DNA of 13,492 nt from Bacteroidales bacterium UBA5287 (GTDB lineage: Bacteria; Bacteroidota; Bacteroidia; Bacteroidales; Dysgonomonadaceae), in assembly GCA_002411345.1 (NCBI GenBank), contig DHSL01000060.1:1-13492 (forward strand), read 5' to 3'. Position numbers and translations under genes: made by a program. Below, in pieces: positions 1 through 7,209 of this stretch. Position 1 is the stretch's first letter. Every line of letters begins with the position of its first letter. The notes under the pieces were generated by a model. The model saw only the letters and a program-made list of their open reading frames with translations. It ran no database searches and was not told where the DNA came from.

Positions 1-609
1 TCAATTAACACATTCTTTTTCAACAACTTCCATTATGTCGGCCATTTCAAAAGCAGTTAGTTTGTTTCAAGTCGGTTCAAAATTATAAAAAATATGTTAT
101 AATAAAGCAAAAAAACAGGAAAATGAGATTTTATTTTTCCCTGTTTCTGCTTATATGAAAAGTTAACAATTTATGCAAATGGCAAAGTTATGCTTCTAAT
201 AATAACCTTAAAAAGTGCTGTATTAATTGTGTCCTATTGATTTTAACTATTTGTCAACTATACAGTTACTTTCCGATACAGAAAATTCAATCACTTAATT
301 TTTAAATAGTTATAATTTTTTTGATACAAATAAACGTTTACATTCTATTTACTTGTTTTTGATTATCAGACAGTTATAAAAACAGCTTCATGTTTTGGGA
401 TTACTCATTGAATTTCAAATAGTTACACTTCATGATTTGTATCGAGTTTGTACCGCACTTCCCTAAATTTAAATAAAATACCATATATTTAACTGTATAT
501 CAACACCTTACTCATACTGTCTTAAGTTCTAAAAAATCATTTTTTACAAGTTTCGTTTCTTTGGTGTTTTCACGAAATTCTTGGACGTTTCTTGGAAGTA
601 TCTTACATT
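1..609. other. AT-rich non-coding stretch downstream of the operon
   Basis: No convincing gene in either strand. It contains the minus-strand terminator near 108-146, a 14-codon minus-strand open frame that closes at positions 1-3, and short direct repeats of TTCTTGGA at 578-585 and 589-596. No tRNA, CRISPR repeat or insertion-sequence end was recognised. It is most simply the 3' untranslated part and border of the accessory region. Confidence 0.6.
108..146 (-). terminator. Intrinsic terminator on the minus strand
   Basis: On the minus strand AAACAGGGAAAA pairs with TTTTCCTGTTT, with one bulged G and an 11-base AT-rich loop, and is followed at once by a run of T. The orientation suits the end of the nine-gene minus-strand operon, although it lies about 460 bases beyond the last stop. 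The stem is only weakly GC-rich, so efficiency is uncertain. Confidence 0.55.
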
Positions 610-2082
610 TTATAAAACAATCCATTTTCCTGTCTTTTTTGATCCTTCTCGAACAATTTTTCCATCTTTCATCAGCTTTCTTAAATAGTATCTCACGCTA
701 TCTTCACTCCTGCTTAGCTTATATGCCATTTCTTCACGGCTAATCTCAGAATTTTGCCTAAGCAATTCGACTATCTCATTTTCTGTTTCATTTTTATTGG
801 GCTTTTTTATTGGGCTTTTTATTGGGCTTTTATTGGGCTTTCCTTGGGCTTTTTCCTCCTTACCATCCCCACCAAAACCTTCTTCAAAATATTTTTTCGA
901 AACATTCTCAACTACTCGAAAAGCAGTTATCAACGAAAAATCAAACACAGCCTCACCGTTACCATTTTCAACCAACTCTTTCTGCACCCGATAAACACCA
1001 CGGCTGAAGCGGTTTACATAACCTAACACTTTCATGGCTTCAGCAATAAAAGGATTTCGATAATCGCTTACATTAGGAAAATTAGCAGGACTTACTTTGC
1101 CATACAATCCTCCCGGATTTAGCACTTCGATGCGGTCGTCGTATTCGTAAAACTGAACGGGTGCATTGGTTTCGTAATCGCGGTGCATGATGGCGTTCAT
1201 CAAAAGCTCACGGGTTGCCCAGTAAGGGTATTTTGAAACAGTTTCTTCACGCAGTACGCTCACCGGAATAGGGCGTTTCTGCGATATACTTGTTTCGATA
1301 AAAGTATCAATTTTTGGAAGTTCCTGACATAAATTTCCTGCGAATTTATGTTCGTTGATGATATCGCTCGCACGGTCTTTTCCTTTAAAGCGGACATATT
1401 GAATGTACGAACCATGCAGATAACGTTCGGGATTTGTACCGAAAAGAACAATAGCTCCGTTTGTCGGGCAGTTGTAACGCAAGTCATAAAACCCAAGCGA
1501 TGCCAGTTGTTCTTCAATGCTTCGCTTGTCTTCAGCAAGAATTTCTTCAGCTACGGCTTTAGGCAGAAACTCTTTTTTGATCAGTTTCACGTCCAAATCG
1601 TTGATATTGGTGCCTAAACAAGGCATTGCGTCAAAAGTGTGTACATTGGACAAACGTCGCTCCATCAATATTTTTTCTTCGGCTTCGGTGGCGATGCTTT
1701 TTCTGGGACCAACCCGTACCCAAACACGACCACGATAGCGTACCGGCGGAAATTCCGATGGCTGGACTTCTGCAACCAACACTTCACCGTCATCAAATGT
1801 GAATTTCTCAACTGTCATCACCGGCTGTGGCAAAATATTTCCATCGGTGCGGATATTGGAAATCTGCAACAATAATTTGTCATCTACTTTTAAACCCGAT
1901 AATTTTCCATTATCGTGTACACCGATAATCAAATATCCGTTCTTTCCGCTTCCTGAAATATCGTTGGAAAAGGCACAAATAGCCTGGCAGAATTTGTCCA
2001 TATTGTCTGGAGAGGCAGTGCGCTCCGTGTGGAAGCTTTCTGGATAACTTAGTATTTTTAAAGCATAATCGGACGAAATCAT
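610..2082 (-). CDS. Schlafen/AlbA_2 and GHKL-ATPase-like protein with winged helix
   Basis: 490 residues. The AlbA_2 (Schlafen-type) nucleic-acid-binding domain covers about 12-130: ESFHTER at 15-21, then GYLIIGVHDNGKLSGL and the YRGRVWVRVG strand. A RecG-like C-terminal ATPase region (HATPase_c_4 type) spans about 285-370 with RELLMNAIMHRDY and RIEVLNPGGL. A basic low-complexity linker at about 411-431 is built from KPNKSPIK-like units, and a winged helix follows at about 432-488 (SREEMAYKLSRSEDSVRYYL). Proteins of this plan are often annotated as ATP-dependent DNA helicase or transcriptional regulator, but no helicase motifs are present here. It lies 22 bases after the preceding stop, the largest gap in the block, and is visibly more GC-rich than its neighbours. 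It may be a regulator or effector of the dnd operon, or a later addition. Confidence 0.85.
   Translation of the reverse strand: MISSDYALKILSYPESFHTERTASPDNMDKFCQAICAFSNDISGSGKNGYLIIGVHDNGKLSGLKVDDKLLLQISNIRTDGNILPQPVMTVEKFTFDDGEVLVAEVQPSEFPPVRYRGRVWVRVGPRKSIATEAEEKILMERRLSNVHTFDAMPCLGTNINDLDVKLIKKEFLPKAVAEEILAEDKRSIEEQLASLGFYDLRYNCPTNGAIVLFGTNPERYLHGSYIQYVRFKGKDRASDIINEHKFAGNLCQELPKIDTFIETSISQKRPIPVSVLREETVSKYPYWATRELLMNAIMHRDYETNAPVQFYEYDDRIEVLNPGGLYGKVSPANFPNVSDYRNPFIAEAMKVLGYVNRFSRGVYRVQKELVENGNGEAVFDFSLITAFRVVENVSKKYFEEGFGGDGKEEKAQGKPNKSPIKSPIKKPNKNETENEIVELLRQNSEISREEMAYKLSRSEDSVRYYLRKLMKDGKIVREGSKKTGKWIVL
795..856 (-). repeat. Imperfect CCCAAT/poly-A tandem repeat inside the AlbA_2 gene
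   Basis: Five TTGGGC cores on the plus strand, with GGG beginning at 799, 812, 824, 835 and 846, are spaced 13, 12, 11 and 11 bases apart. On the coding strand the units are CCCAAT followed by A-tracts of different length, so the repeat drifts through reading frames while encoding the KPNKSPIKSPIKKPNKN linker. Units are not multiples of three, so gain or loss of one unit or one A would usually shift frame before the winged helix. Confidence 0.8.
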
Positions 2083-2104
2083 AAATTAATGCATTGTGTG
2101 AAAA

Positions 2105-2599
2105 TTAACTATTTAATTCCTCCAATAATTTCACGAACACGAAAGGATTGCGAAATATCATATTCTCATTATCCCATTTGTTTTGCAGATACTCAAACCC
2201 TGCATTGGCGTAGCCTTCCATTTGGCGGATAAATTCAGCAACGAAAATTTCTATTACTTCCGAATTCGCATCCTCTAATTCAATCCATCTAAACCCAAAA
2301 TCTTCAGATTTATTCAGTAATAGCATGACGATATAGTCTCGGATTGGAATTGGGTTCCATTGTGAAAATATGAAAAACTCATTATGTTTTTCACTTTGTT
2401 GAATAAAGTTCTGTTTACCTAATTTATAACCAATTATAAAAGCATACATATAAGTTTGATAAAATGCCCCAAAAGAAGAAAAATCTCCTTTGCCACTTGA
2501 ATCTCCTTTTTTTGAAATACTTTCAATCAAAGGCTTATATTGCTCTTTATATCTTGGTCGTTTTTGACCGATTAAATCTCTCAATTGTGAACCATCCAT
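2105..2599 (-). CDS. Unknown 164-residue protein of the dnd-linked operon
   Basis: Family not recognised. The N-terminus (MDGSQLRDLIGQKRPRYKEQ) is basic. A glycine/serine stretch at about 31-44 is followed by an aromatic-rich helix with FYQTYMYAFIIGYKLGK (about 46-62), then acidic, helical sequence ending in NPFVFVKLLEELNS. The aromatic helix is too interrupted by polar residues to be a clear membrane segment, and no signal peptide is seen. No catalytic motif is evident. It follows the SMC-like ATPase gene by 6 bases and is as AT-rich as that gene, so it most likely belongs to the same functional unit, perhaps as a small subunit of the ATPase. The first ATG in the frame is used; no Shine-Dalgarno is present. 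Confidence 0.75.
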   Translation of the reverse strand: MDGSQLRDLIGQKRPRYKEQYKPLIESISKKGDSSGKGDFSSFGAFYQTYMYAFIIGYKLGKQNFIQQSEKHNEFFIFSQWNPIPIRDYIVMLLLNKSEDFGFRWIELEDANSEVIEIFVAEFIRQMEGYANAGFEYLQNKWDNENMIFRNPFVFVKLLEELNS

Positions 2600-2605
2600 A
2601 ATAAT

Positions 2606-4744
2606 CTAATTTACATAAGGTTTGTTTTTTGTTACTAAATTTGTTGTATCTGCTTTTTCTTTAATAACATTCACGTAGAATGTACCGGGTATTTCGCTAT
2701 TTTCCATTTTCTTCAGAACCTTCAACCCCAAGTCATTCAAATAAGAATCAGATTTTGGATCGTATAATTCTTTAATGAGTATAATGCTTTGGGTGAAGAC
2801 TTTGGGTGCAATAGCAAAAAAATTATTTATAAAATTGTCACCAAATTCCGAGAAAGGCGCATCTGAAATAAACGGAAAGTCAAATCGCTTATTCCCAATT
2901 TTTGAGGAAATAATCGCCATAATGATTGACAATTGCTTCATACGCTGAAAACCGGTGCCAAGTCCCGTGAGTTCGCCATCATTAACATTTTTGATAGACA
3001 CTTGCACTGTCCCGTCTGCTTGCTTATTAAAGTTTAACCTACCGCCTGCTGAAAGATTGCCGTATGTAAGCTCTTGATATTTCGTGTTTGCGTTGATCTC
3101 CAAGGAATTCAGAATTTCATCAAAAATTCGCTCCTTTGCATTGTTAAAAATATACTCAATACTTGACATGGTTTCTTTAAAGTTGCGAAATTTGTCAATC
3201 TCCTTTGATGTCCCGATTTCATTAATTTCTGTTTCTATTTGATTCAACCTTATATTCCAAGCTTTTATGGCATCTTCTGCCTTTTTAATTTCTCCCTCTT
3301 TTTTATCAATTGTTTTTTCGGCAAGTGTATAATCTGCTATAGTCTGCTTGTCGGTATTGTCTGAGCCAATTTCGCTACCACCCGCATTTAAAAATTCGTT
3401 TCTTGCGTTTTCTCTTTCGTCTTCCTTTTCTGAAATTAAATCGTCTAACTCATCAATTTTTTCTCTGTAATTCAAAACACTTTCATCTATTTTTGGAATA
3501 CTCAAAGCAAAGGCACCTACCGCAGTTTGAATGCTACTATAAAAATGATTGAAATTGTTTCTGTTTGGATTTGAATTGTTTGTAGGTCTTTCCAACACCA
3601 TTTTAATGTGCTTCCAATGCTCTCCATCTTTTGGGGCAGGGCGACCGCAAACTTCGCAGGTTTCTGTTCGCAACATTCTTTGCAGAGAGGGCACGTCTGG
3701 CGACCCTTCGGGCAATACAATTGGACTGCCTACCGCTTTTTGGGTTGCAATATCAGTTGTAAGCTCTTGTCTTTTTTGGTCGAAAATTGAAATCTGCTCA
3801 CGCATTCCCATTAGCATCCACGGGCAAGTCTCAGAAAACAACATTGAAGTAATATTCTTTTCTTTTTCGTTTTTTTGCTCTTTCAGTCTTTTTATTTCAT
3901 TTTCGAAACCTTTCAGCATCCCTCTAAACCGTTCTCTATCTTTGGTTTTCATAAGATTCGCCTCCAAAATTTCTTTTTTCTCTTTTGCTTTCGACAGTTC
4001 GGTTTTGTAGGTTTCAATTTGCGTTTCAGTAGTTGCAATTCTTGCTTCAAGAGTTTCTCTTTCTTGAATTAAGCCCGTGATTTTTTTATTCGTTGAGTTA
4101 ATCTCTCTTTCTTTATCATTAAACAGTTTCTTTGTACGTTGCGATAAATCTTTGCTTAAATCGCAAATTTCAATTAAATTATTAATTCCTGCCAATGCCT
4201 CGATAGTGGATGATAAACCGTTGCGTGATGACAAATCCACTATTTGCTCCATGGTTTCCCCCTGAAGCAGTGCATAATTCATCAATTCTGCAGGAATGAT
4301 TTTTTGGATAATTTTTTCTTTGTCATTCATATCTAAAACCGGAATATCCCTATTATCAACGGTTTGCATTACTTCCAATAGCTCATTTGTTACCCAACCG
4401 TCGGCATTTTTTCTGAATTGCACTTTTTTGGAAACCGAATATTTGTCTTCATCGTTTATGAATGTGATATTTACGCCCATATCAAAGTTTTCGTCTTGAT
4501 TTATTGCTTTGCCCGAAGCCATTTTCGAATAAGAAGAATCTGCATTCTCCATTTTTCTTGTATCAGAGTCATACACTCTGTTTCTCAATATCCAAAGAAT
4601 TCCATTGTAGAATTTGGATTTGCCCATATTGTTATCGGCATTTATGATGTTGATGCCTTCTTTGAACTGATAGGTGTTTTCATCGAAACTTCCATAATAA
4701 TTGTAAAAGTTCTGAAAACCAACGGATTTAATAATTGTGCCCAT
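2606..4744 (-). CDS. SMC/Rad50-like coiled-coil ATPase with CxxC hook-like pair
   Basis: 712 residues. The P-loop reads ADNNMGKS at 36-43; the usual first glycine of GxxxxGKS is alanine here, but the GKS is intact. Heptad-like charged coils run at about 205-300 and 420-520. Between them TCEVCGRP puts a CxxC pair at Cys363 and Cys366, placed like the zinc hook of Rad50 between antiparallel coils. The C-terminal lobe has a weak signature region (ELTGLGTGFQRMKQLS) and Walker B FPFISDAP at about 623-630. It resembles DndD in plan but is clearly a different family, giving the operon two SMC-type ATPases. Related coiled-coil ATPases power DNA end sensing or looping in repair and defence. No Mre11-type nuclease lies beside it; the PLD helicase is the nearest nuclease. 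A 3-base gap separates it from the 71-residue gene and a 6-base gap from the 164-residue gene. Confidence 0.85.
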   Translation of the reverse strand: MGTIIKSVGFQNFYNYYGSFDENTYQFKEGINIINADNNMGKSKFYNGILWILRNRVYDSDTRKMENADSSYSKMASGKAINQDENFDMGVNITFINDEDKYSVSKKVQFRKNADGWVTNELLEVMQTVDNRDIPVLDMNDKEKIIQKIIPAELMNYALLQGETMEQIVDLSSRNGLSSTIEALAGINNLIEICDLSKDLSQRTKKLFNDKEREINSTNKKITGLIQERETLEARIATTETQIETYKTELSKAKEKKEILEANLMKTKDRERFRGMLKGFENEIKRLKEQKNEKEKNITSMLFSETCPWMLMGMREQISIFDQKRQELTTDIATQKAVGSPIVLPEGSPDVPSLQRMLRTETCEVCGRPAPKDGEHWKHIKMVLERPTNNSNPNRNNFNHFYSSIQTAVGAFALSIPKIDESVLNYREKIDELDDLISEKEDERENARNEFLNAGGSEIGSDNTDKQTIADYTLAEKTIDKKEGEIKKAEDAIKAWNIRLNQIETEINEIGTSKEIDKFRNFKETMSSIEYIFNNAKERIFDEILNSLEINANTKYQELTYGNLSAGGRLNFNKQADGTVQVSIKNVNDGELTGLGTGFQRMKQLSIIMAIISSKIGNKRFDFPFISDAPFSEFGDNFINNFFAIAPKVFTQSIILIKELYDPKSDSYLNDLGLKVLKKMENSEIPGTFYVNVIKEKADTTNLVTKNKPYVN

Positions 4745-4747
4745 ATC

Positions 4748-4963
4748 CTATAATTGCATTATTTGTTTTTGAATAATTTGGAAAATCTGCTCTTTATTTT
4801 TATGGTTTTCTTGCCCGTTTATTATTTCCTTGATAATTTCGATAACAGGATAATCAGATTTTTCGTGTAAGTTCACATTTTTCAATTCTTCTGTCGCAAT
4901 TTGGAAAATCGATTGTAATTCAGGCGATTTCAAAACCTCCTTGAAAATTTCTTCTGCTTTCAT
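4748..4963 (-). CDS. Small helical protein of unknown function
   Basis: 71 residues, charged and predicted by eye to be almost wholly alpha-helical, with a polar centre around NLHEKSDYPV. No signal peptide, membrane segment, cysteine or recognised motif. It is held to be real because it fills the space between two large genes exactly: it starts 13 bases after the helicase stop, and its stop lies 3 bases before the next start. Its composition matches theirs. A small subunit bridging the helicase and the SMC-like ATPase is possible. Nothing in the sequence assigns an activity. Confidence 0.7.
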   Translation of the reverse strand: MKAEEIFKEVLKSPELQSIFQIATEELKNVNLHEKSDYPVIEIIKEIINGQENHKNKEQIFQIIQKQIMQL

Positions 4964-4976
4964 TAAATATATGTTT

Positions 4977-7208
4977 TTATTGATTGATATTCAAAATAAG
5001 TTCAGCTAATATGATTTCGTAAAATTTTGCCACATCATCTAATTCTTGTAGTGCGCCCGTATAATTATTGGTGGCTAAATTAGCAAAATAAGCAACACGA
5101 TTTAGCTCTCCTCGCACCAAACTTCGTTCCATATTCCAAAATTCTTTGGAATAATACTGTGATTGAAAGTCGGGAACAACTACCATATCATAGATATGTG
5201 CAAATGTTTTATCCGGATGTCGCCGAAGCAAGCGCCCGCGACGCTGAATAAATTGGCGTGGATTGCCTGTACTCGATGCAAAAATTCCATATTCGGCACG
5301 TGGCACATCTACGCCCTCATCCAAACATTTCATCGCAAAAAGCACATTGATTTGTCCGTTTTCAAATCCTTGTAAAATGGTTTTTCGTTCCGTTTTGCTG
5401 TTTTTCCCTGTATATGTATTACAAGTCGTGTTCGGAAAAATATTTTTAGTTATTTCAAGCATTTTTTCGATAATATTTTCTTCATAAAAATCGGTTTCGT
5501 TGTCGTTATCTGAATTGGAATGCAAAACAGCTTCGTCTGAATCGAACATTTTTTTGCCTTCGGGAACATAAACAAAACAATACTTCAGTTTATCCTGTCC
5601 AATTTCGGTAATTATTTCTTTGAAAACACGTATTTTATCTTCTGCTTTATGCAAAATCCGCTTGCGAATCATTAATAATTTTTTAGCCTTTTGCGAATCT
5701 TTGAATTGCTTGGTTGTACTATCAAATAATCGAAGAAGTTGTTCGGTAATCTCAGCGTAATCTTGCATTTCCACATCGTTTAAATACGCTATTTTTGGAT
5801 AATAGCAATATTTCATCAGCCGTTCTTCTTCTATTGCTTTACTCATCGGAAAGTTATAAAGATAAGGCGGTTTGTCGTTGAAAAAACCTTCTAATTCCGA
5901 GGTTCCTTCCTCATCGTATATACGACTTGGTGTTGCCGACAAAGCAATTCTTCGCTTGATGTGTAACTTCCTAAAAACTGCACGCACTGTCTCCGAACCG
6001 ATATTATGTGCTTCGTCAGCAATCAGTATTATCGAATCCGGTAACTTAGACAATATTTGCTGAAAGTCTTTGTTTGTAAAGGATTGATATGTGGACACAA
6101 CAACAAAATCCACTTTTTTACCTCTACTTATTTTATCTTCCAACTTTACAATTTGCTGTCGCCACTTAGGATTTTCGGAAAAAACCGTAATTATGTTTTT
6201 AAAATCAAATAATGCAATTTCTTCAATCCATTGTTCAACTAACGCGATAGTTGGTACTAGTATTAAAAGTTGGTAAACACCGTCAGTTTGATATTCCTGC
6301 AAAGCACAATTCAACGAAGTTATTGTTTTACCTGTTCCGGTTGCCATTGCAAAAACTCCACGCTTCTCATTTTTCAGCCATTCTCTGTACGCTTCAATTT
6401 GATATGGTCTAGCGCCTTCGGGATATTTAGATGGAAAGTGTGGTTCAACTGAAGGTGTACTTCTTAATGTTTTCACATCCGTTATTATCGAATTTTTCAA
6501 TTTCTTGATTAATATTTTTTCTTGCAATAAAAGTTCGTCAGCATCAACACTTGGATAGTTTTTTACAATTTCTTGACAAAATTTGTGTGCCGGAAAAACT
6601 AATACATTTTTACTTGTTCCATTCCATATTTCGATGAAATCTTGTTCACTTATTCTAATTCGCTCAATATTGTCACTGCTTTTCCACGAACATGTACATT
6701 CAATGGTTTCGATATTTTTCAACAATGCAGATGCTGTTAAATTCATCGAGCCTGTAAACGCAACTTTATCTCCATATTTATCAGTAAAAATACCGAACTT
6801 TTCGTGTGCTAAGCCACCTTCTTTGGGTACTACGATTTTTATTTCTATTCGGTTGTTTTGAATCAAATAAGATAAACACTTAAAGAAATGTTCATCTCTT
6901 TTTGATAAAGTAGATTTGAGCGCAAAAAAAGAGTCCAGAGTATATTGCTCGAAATCAACAACTTGATTGCTTCTTAAAAGTTGGTAATCTTCTTCTGTTA
7001 AATGTTGATTTATATACATACGCATCACTCCTCCATTACTAATGAAGTGAGCAAAACCAACAGAAAGAATATTGATAGATGCTGAGCTAAAATAACCTAA
7101 TCCAATGTCGAGTTTGGTGCTATTAGATAGAGCTAATTCGCAAAAATGAAAGGGTAAATTTGTTCTGCCTGTTGAGTATCTGTATTTAAAGTCTTTGTTT
7201 TTAAGCAT
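4977..7208 (-). CDS. PLD-type nuclease fused to SF2 DEAD/DEAH helicase
   Basis: 743 residues. The N-terminal phospholipase-D-like domain has HEK at 135-137 and GSMNLT at 153-158, followed by NIETIE at 165-170; this is one HKD-type half-site, so dimerisation would be needed for a full active site. Next comes a superfamily 2 helicase: ATGTGKT at 289-295 (motif I), DEAH at 398-401 (motif II), SAT at 424-426 (motif III), DEGVDVP at 630-636 and QRRGRLLR at 655-662 (motif VI). The architecture matches helicase-nucleases used in several restriction and defence systems, including a family annotated from its linkage to dnd clusters as a phosphorothioation-system restriction enzyme; that last match is from memory. 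It starts one base after the mosaic gene's stop, and a 13-base gap separates it from the 71-residue gene. It is the most plausible DNA-destroying component of the cluster. Motifs appear intact. Confidence 0.88.
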   Translation of the reverse strand: MLKNKDFKYRYSTGRTNLPFHFCELALSNSTKLDIGLGYFSSASINILSVGFAHFISNGGVMRMYINQHLTEEDYQLLRSNQVVDFEQYTLDSFFALKSTLSKRDEHFFKCLSYLIQNNRIEIKIVVPKEGGLAHEKFGIFTDKYGDKVAFTGSMNLTASALLKNIETIECTCSWKSSDNIERIRISEQDFIEIWNGTSKNVLVFPAHKFCQEIVKNYPSVDADELLLQEKILIKKLKNSIITDVKTLRSTPSVEPHFPSKYPEGARPYQIEAYREWLKNEKRGVFAMATGTGKTITSLNCALQEYQTDGVYQLLILVPTIALVEQWIEEIALFDFKNIITVFSENPKWRQQIVKLEDKISRGKKVDFVVVSTYQSFTNKDFQQILSKLPDSIILIADEAHNIGSETVRAVFRKLHIKRRIALSATPSRIYDEEGTSELEGFFNDKPPYLYNFPMSKAIEEERLMKYCYYPKIAYLNDVEMQDYAEITEQLLRLFDSTTKQFKDSQKAKKLLMIRKRILHKAEDKIRVFKEIITEIGQDKLKYCFVYVPEGKKMFDSDEAVLHSNSDNDNETDFYEENIIEKMLEITKNIFPNTTCNTYTGKNSKTERKTILQGFENGQINVLFAMKCLDEGVDVPRAEYGIFASSTGNPRQFIQRRGRLLRRHPDKTFAHIYDMVVVPDFQSQYYSKEFWNMERSLVRGELNRVAYFANLATNNYTGALQELDDVAKFYEIILAELILNINQ

Positions 7209-7209
7209 A

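Noticed and set aside
1..60. Minus-strand open frame ending at positions 1-3 with a protein-like tail (MADIMEVVEKECVN)
   Set aside because: Only 14 codons from its ATG, with a stop a few codons upstream. It may be a gene remnant, but there is too little to call.
510..609. Minus-strand open frames continuing past the stop of the AlbA_2 gene, with plausible-looking residues
   Set aside because: Short, without a start codon, and present in two frames at once. This is most likely chance in AT-rich sequence.
795..856. CRISPR-like or regulatory tandem repeat
   Set aside because: The units are 11-13 bases long, lack unique spacers and lie within a coding frame, so they are an internal coding repeat.
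2105..2599. Distant second copy of DndE, because both carry an IGY-type helix
   Set aside because: The resemblance is limited to a few residues in one helix; length and the rest of the sequence differ.
2606..4744. True Rad50 of an Mre11-Rad50 complex
   Set aside because: The protein is shorter than typical Rad50, has an altered P-loop, and no Mre11-type phosphoesterase gene is adjacent.
4977..7208. DISARM or BREX helicase
   Set aside because: No other DISARM or BREX hallmark genes (methyltransferase, PglZ, BrxC-like ATPase) are present; the neighbours are dnd genes.
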